Assembly: GCF_021555175.1 (NCBI RefSeq)
Contig: NZ_JAKGRW010000019.1
Location: forward strand, 186,001-250,000
Source: Nocardioides alcanivorans
Lineage (GTDB): Bacteria > Actinomycetota > Actinomycetes > Propionibacteriales > Nocardioidaceae
Direction of reading: 5' to 3'
DNA length: 64,000 nt
A program made the position numbers and the translations under genes. The first letter of the stretch is position 1, and each line of letters begins with the position of its first letter. The notes beneath the pieces were generated by a model. That model was not told the DNA's origin. It did not search any database and saw only the letters and a list, made by a program, of their open reading frames with translations. Shown here in pieces: positions 62,979 to 64,000 of the stretch.

Positions 62979-64000
62979 CGTGGGTCTCCGGAATCACAGG
63001 GGGCGTCGCGGATCGCCAACGTAGCGTCCGCAGTGACGCACGCCACACCACGATCCTGTTCAGTGGTGCCACTCCGGAACGACTCGGACGGCGGCGCCGG
63101 CGACAGCCGTGTGGGCCACAGTGCGTGCCGCCCGAGGAGCCGGATCAAGGTCGGCACCAACAGCGGTCGCACCACGAAGGTGTCGAGCAGGATGCCGATG
63201 GCCATCGCCAGACCGAACTGGAAGAGCTCGCGGATCGGCTGGGTCATCAGCACCCCGAACGTTCCGGCAAGGATCACCCCCGCTGACGAGATCACCCCAC
63301 CGGTCCGCACGATCGAGGATCGCAGCGCGTCGACCGGTTCGGCGTGCCTCAGCTCCTGACGGAACCGAGTCATCATGAAGATCGTGTAGTCGACCCCCAG
63401 CGCGACCAGGAAGACCAGGACGTAGACGGCCACCCGGTTGCCGAAGCCGGAGTCGCCGCCCAGGCCCATCGCCAAGAAGGCGGTCAGCCCCATCGCGGCG
63501 ACGTACGACAGCAGCAGGGTGAGGACCAGATAGACCGGGGCGAGCACCGAACGCAGCACCAGGCCGAGGATCAGCGCGACGGCCGCCAGCATCAGCAGGC
63601 CCACCACGACGAGGTCGCGCTCGAGTGCCGATCGGGTGTCGGCAGCCTTCGACGTCTCGCCTCCGATGAGTACGTCGGCCCGCACGCCCGCGTCCCGGGT
63701 GGCGGCCTCCACGGCCCGGCGCAGGTCCGGTACGGCGTCCAACGCCCGCGAGCCGTAGGGGTTGACGTCGAGCACTGCATCGACCGACAACGTCCGCGCG
63801 CCCGCAGCGGTGCGGACTGCCCCGGTGGACGCGACCCGCTCGTGCCCGGCCACACCGTCCACCACTGCCCTGACCTGCTCGTCGCTCAGCGGGTCGTGGG
63901 CGTGCACCAGGACCTGAGAGGGCGCGACGGTACCCGGCCCGAAGGATGCGGCGAGCGCCGTCCGGCCCGATGCCGACTCGGTGTCGATGCGAAACCCGTC
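62975..64000 (-). CDS. MMPL-family transporter, C-terminal part (partial)
   Basis: RND-type export protein; the frame is open to the right edge, so only the last 340 codons are visible. The periplasmic loop ends RADVLIGGETSKAADTRSAL, followed by at least five hydrophobic segments. LVALGVDYTIFMMTRFRQEL is the conserved MMPL motif with the Asp-Tyr pair of the proton path. Such transporters export lipids or complex small molecules. The stop overlaps the esterase start. Substrate unknown. Confidence 0.85.
   Translation of the reverse strand, partial: DGFRIDTESASGRTALAASFGPGTVAPSQVLVHAHDPLSDEQVRAVVDGVAGHERVASTGAVRTAAGARTLSVDAVLDVNPYGSRALDAVPDLRRAVEAATRDAGVRADVLIGGETSKAADTRSALERDLVVVGLLMLAAVALILGLVLRSVLAPVYLVLTLLLSYVAAMGLTAFLAMGLGGDSGFGNRVAVYVLVFLVALGVDYTIFMMTRFRQELRHAEPVDALRSSIVRTGGVISSAGVILAGTFGVLMTQPIRELFQFGLAMAIGILLDTFVVRPLLVPTLIRLLGRHALWPTRLSPAPPSESFRSGTTEQDRGVACVTADATLAIRDAPCDSGDPR

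Overview
The window is high-GC actinobacterial DNA. Gene content (F420-dependent luciferase-like enzymes, KshA, KstR2-type regulator, MhuD, DUF222/HNH gene, abundant GGTCGAGC(T/C)TGTCGAGACC repeats) suggests a Nocardioides-like member of the Nocardioidaceae. That assignment is inference; there is no rRNA or marker that fixes it. No tRNA, rRNA or CRISPR was seen.

Layout. (1) 1-5.4 kb, minus strand: an acyl-CoA operon built of pairs (two acyl-CoA dehydrogenases, two class III CoA-transferases, two MaoC-type hydratase domains), divergent from an IclR regulator at 5.5 kb. (2) 6.4-13 kb, minus strand: SDR, carboxyltransferase, acyl-CoA synthetase, SDR, thioesterase and thiolase, mostly with overlapping starts and stops. 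(3) 13.2-27.1 kb, mainly plus strand: SDRs, acyl-CoA synthetase, two duplicated glyoxalase-like plus enoyl-CoA hydratase pairs, two LLM F420 enzymes, two SnoaL-fold proteins, an orphan peptide-type substrate-binding lipoprotein, TetR and IclR regulators. (4) 27.1-38.5 kb, minus strand: an eleven-gene operon resembling the mycobacterial steroid side-chain (igr) set: MaoC + DUF35 + ChsH1-like hydratase + Ltp2-like aldolase, three acyl-CoA dehydrogenases including a FadE34-like fusion, thiolase, SDR and, unexpectedly, a PLP enzyme of the ColD/RfbH dehydratase type. It is divergent from a KstR2-like TetR with a perfect KstR2-type operator between them. (5) 39-48.6 kb: TauE-like permease, DUF1214-like protein, amidase and a four-gene oligopeptide-type ABC importer lacking its own binding protein, then an acyl-CoA synthetase. 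(6) 48.8-53.4 kb: SDRs including a 3-alpha-hydroxysteroid-dehydrogenase-like one, a KstR-like TetR and kshA (3-ketosteroid 9-alpha-hydroxylase oxygenase). (7) 53.5-64 kb: mostly core functions (mhuD, BCCT transporter, purB, typA, an esterase, an MMPL exporter) with repeat-filled gaps around a decayed DUF222/HNH gene.

Together regions 4-6 read as a steroid (possibly C24/bile-acid-like) catabolic island: uptake, CoA activation, beta-oxidation of the side chain, retro-aldol cleavage, and ring attack by KshA. The substrate is inferred, not shown.

An important caveat: at least fourteen otherwise intact genes carry single-base frameshifts, and most lie in G or C runs that are one base shorter than the protein requires. 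They look like homopolymer errors in the sequence rather than true pseudogenes, and are annotated here as single genes spanning the shift.
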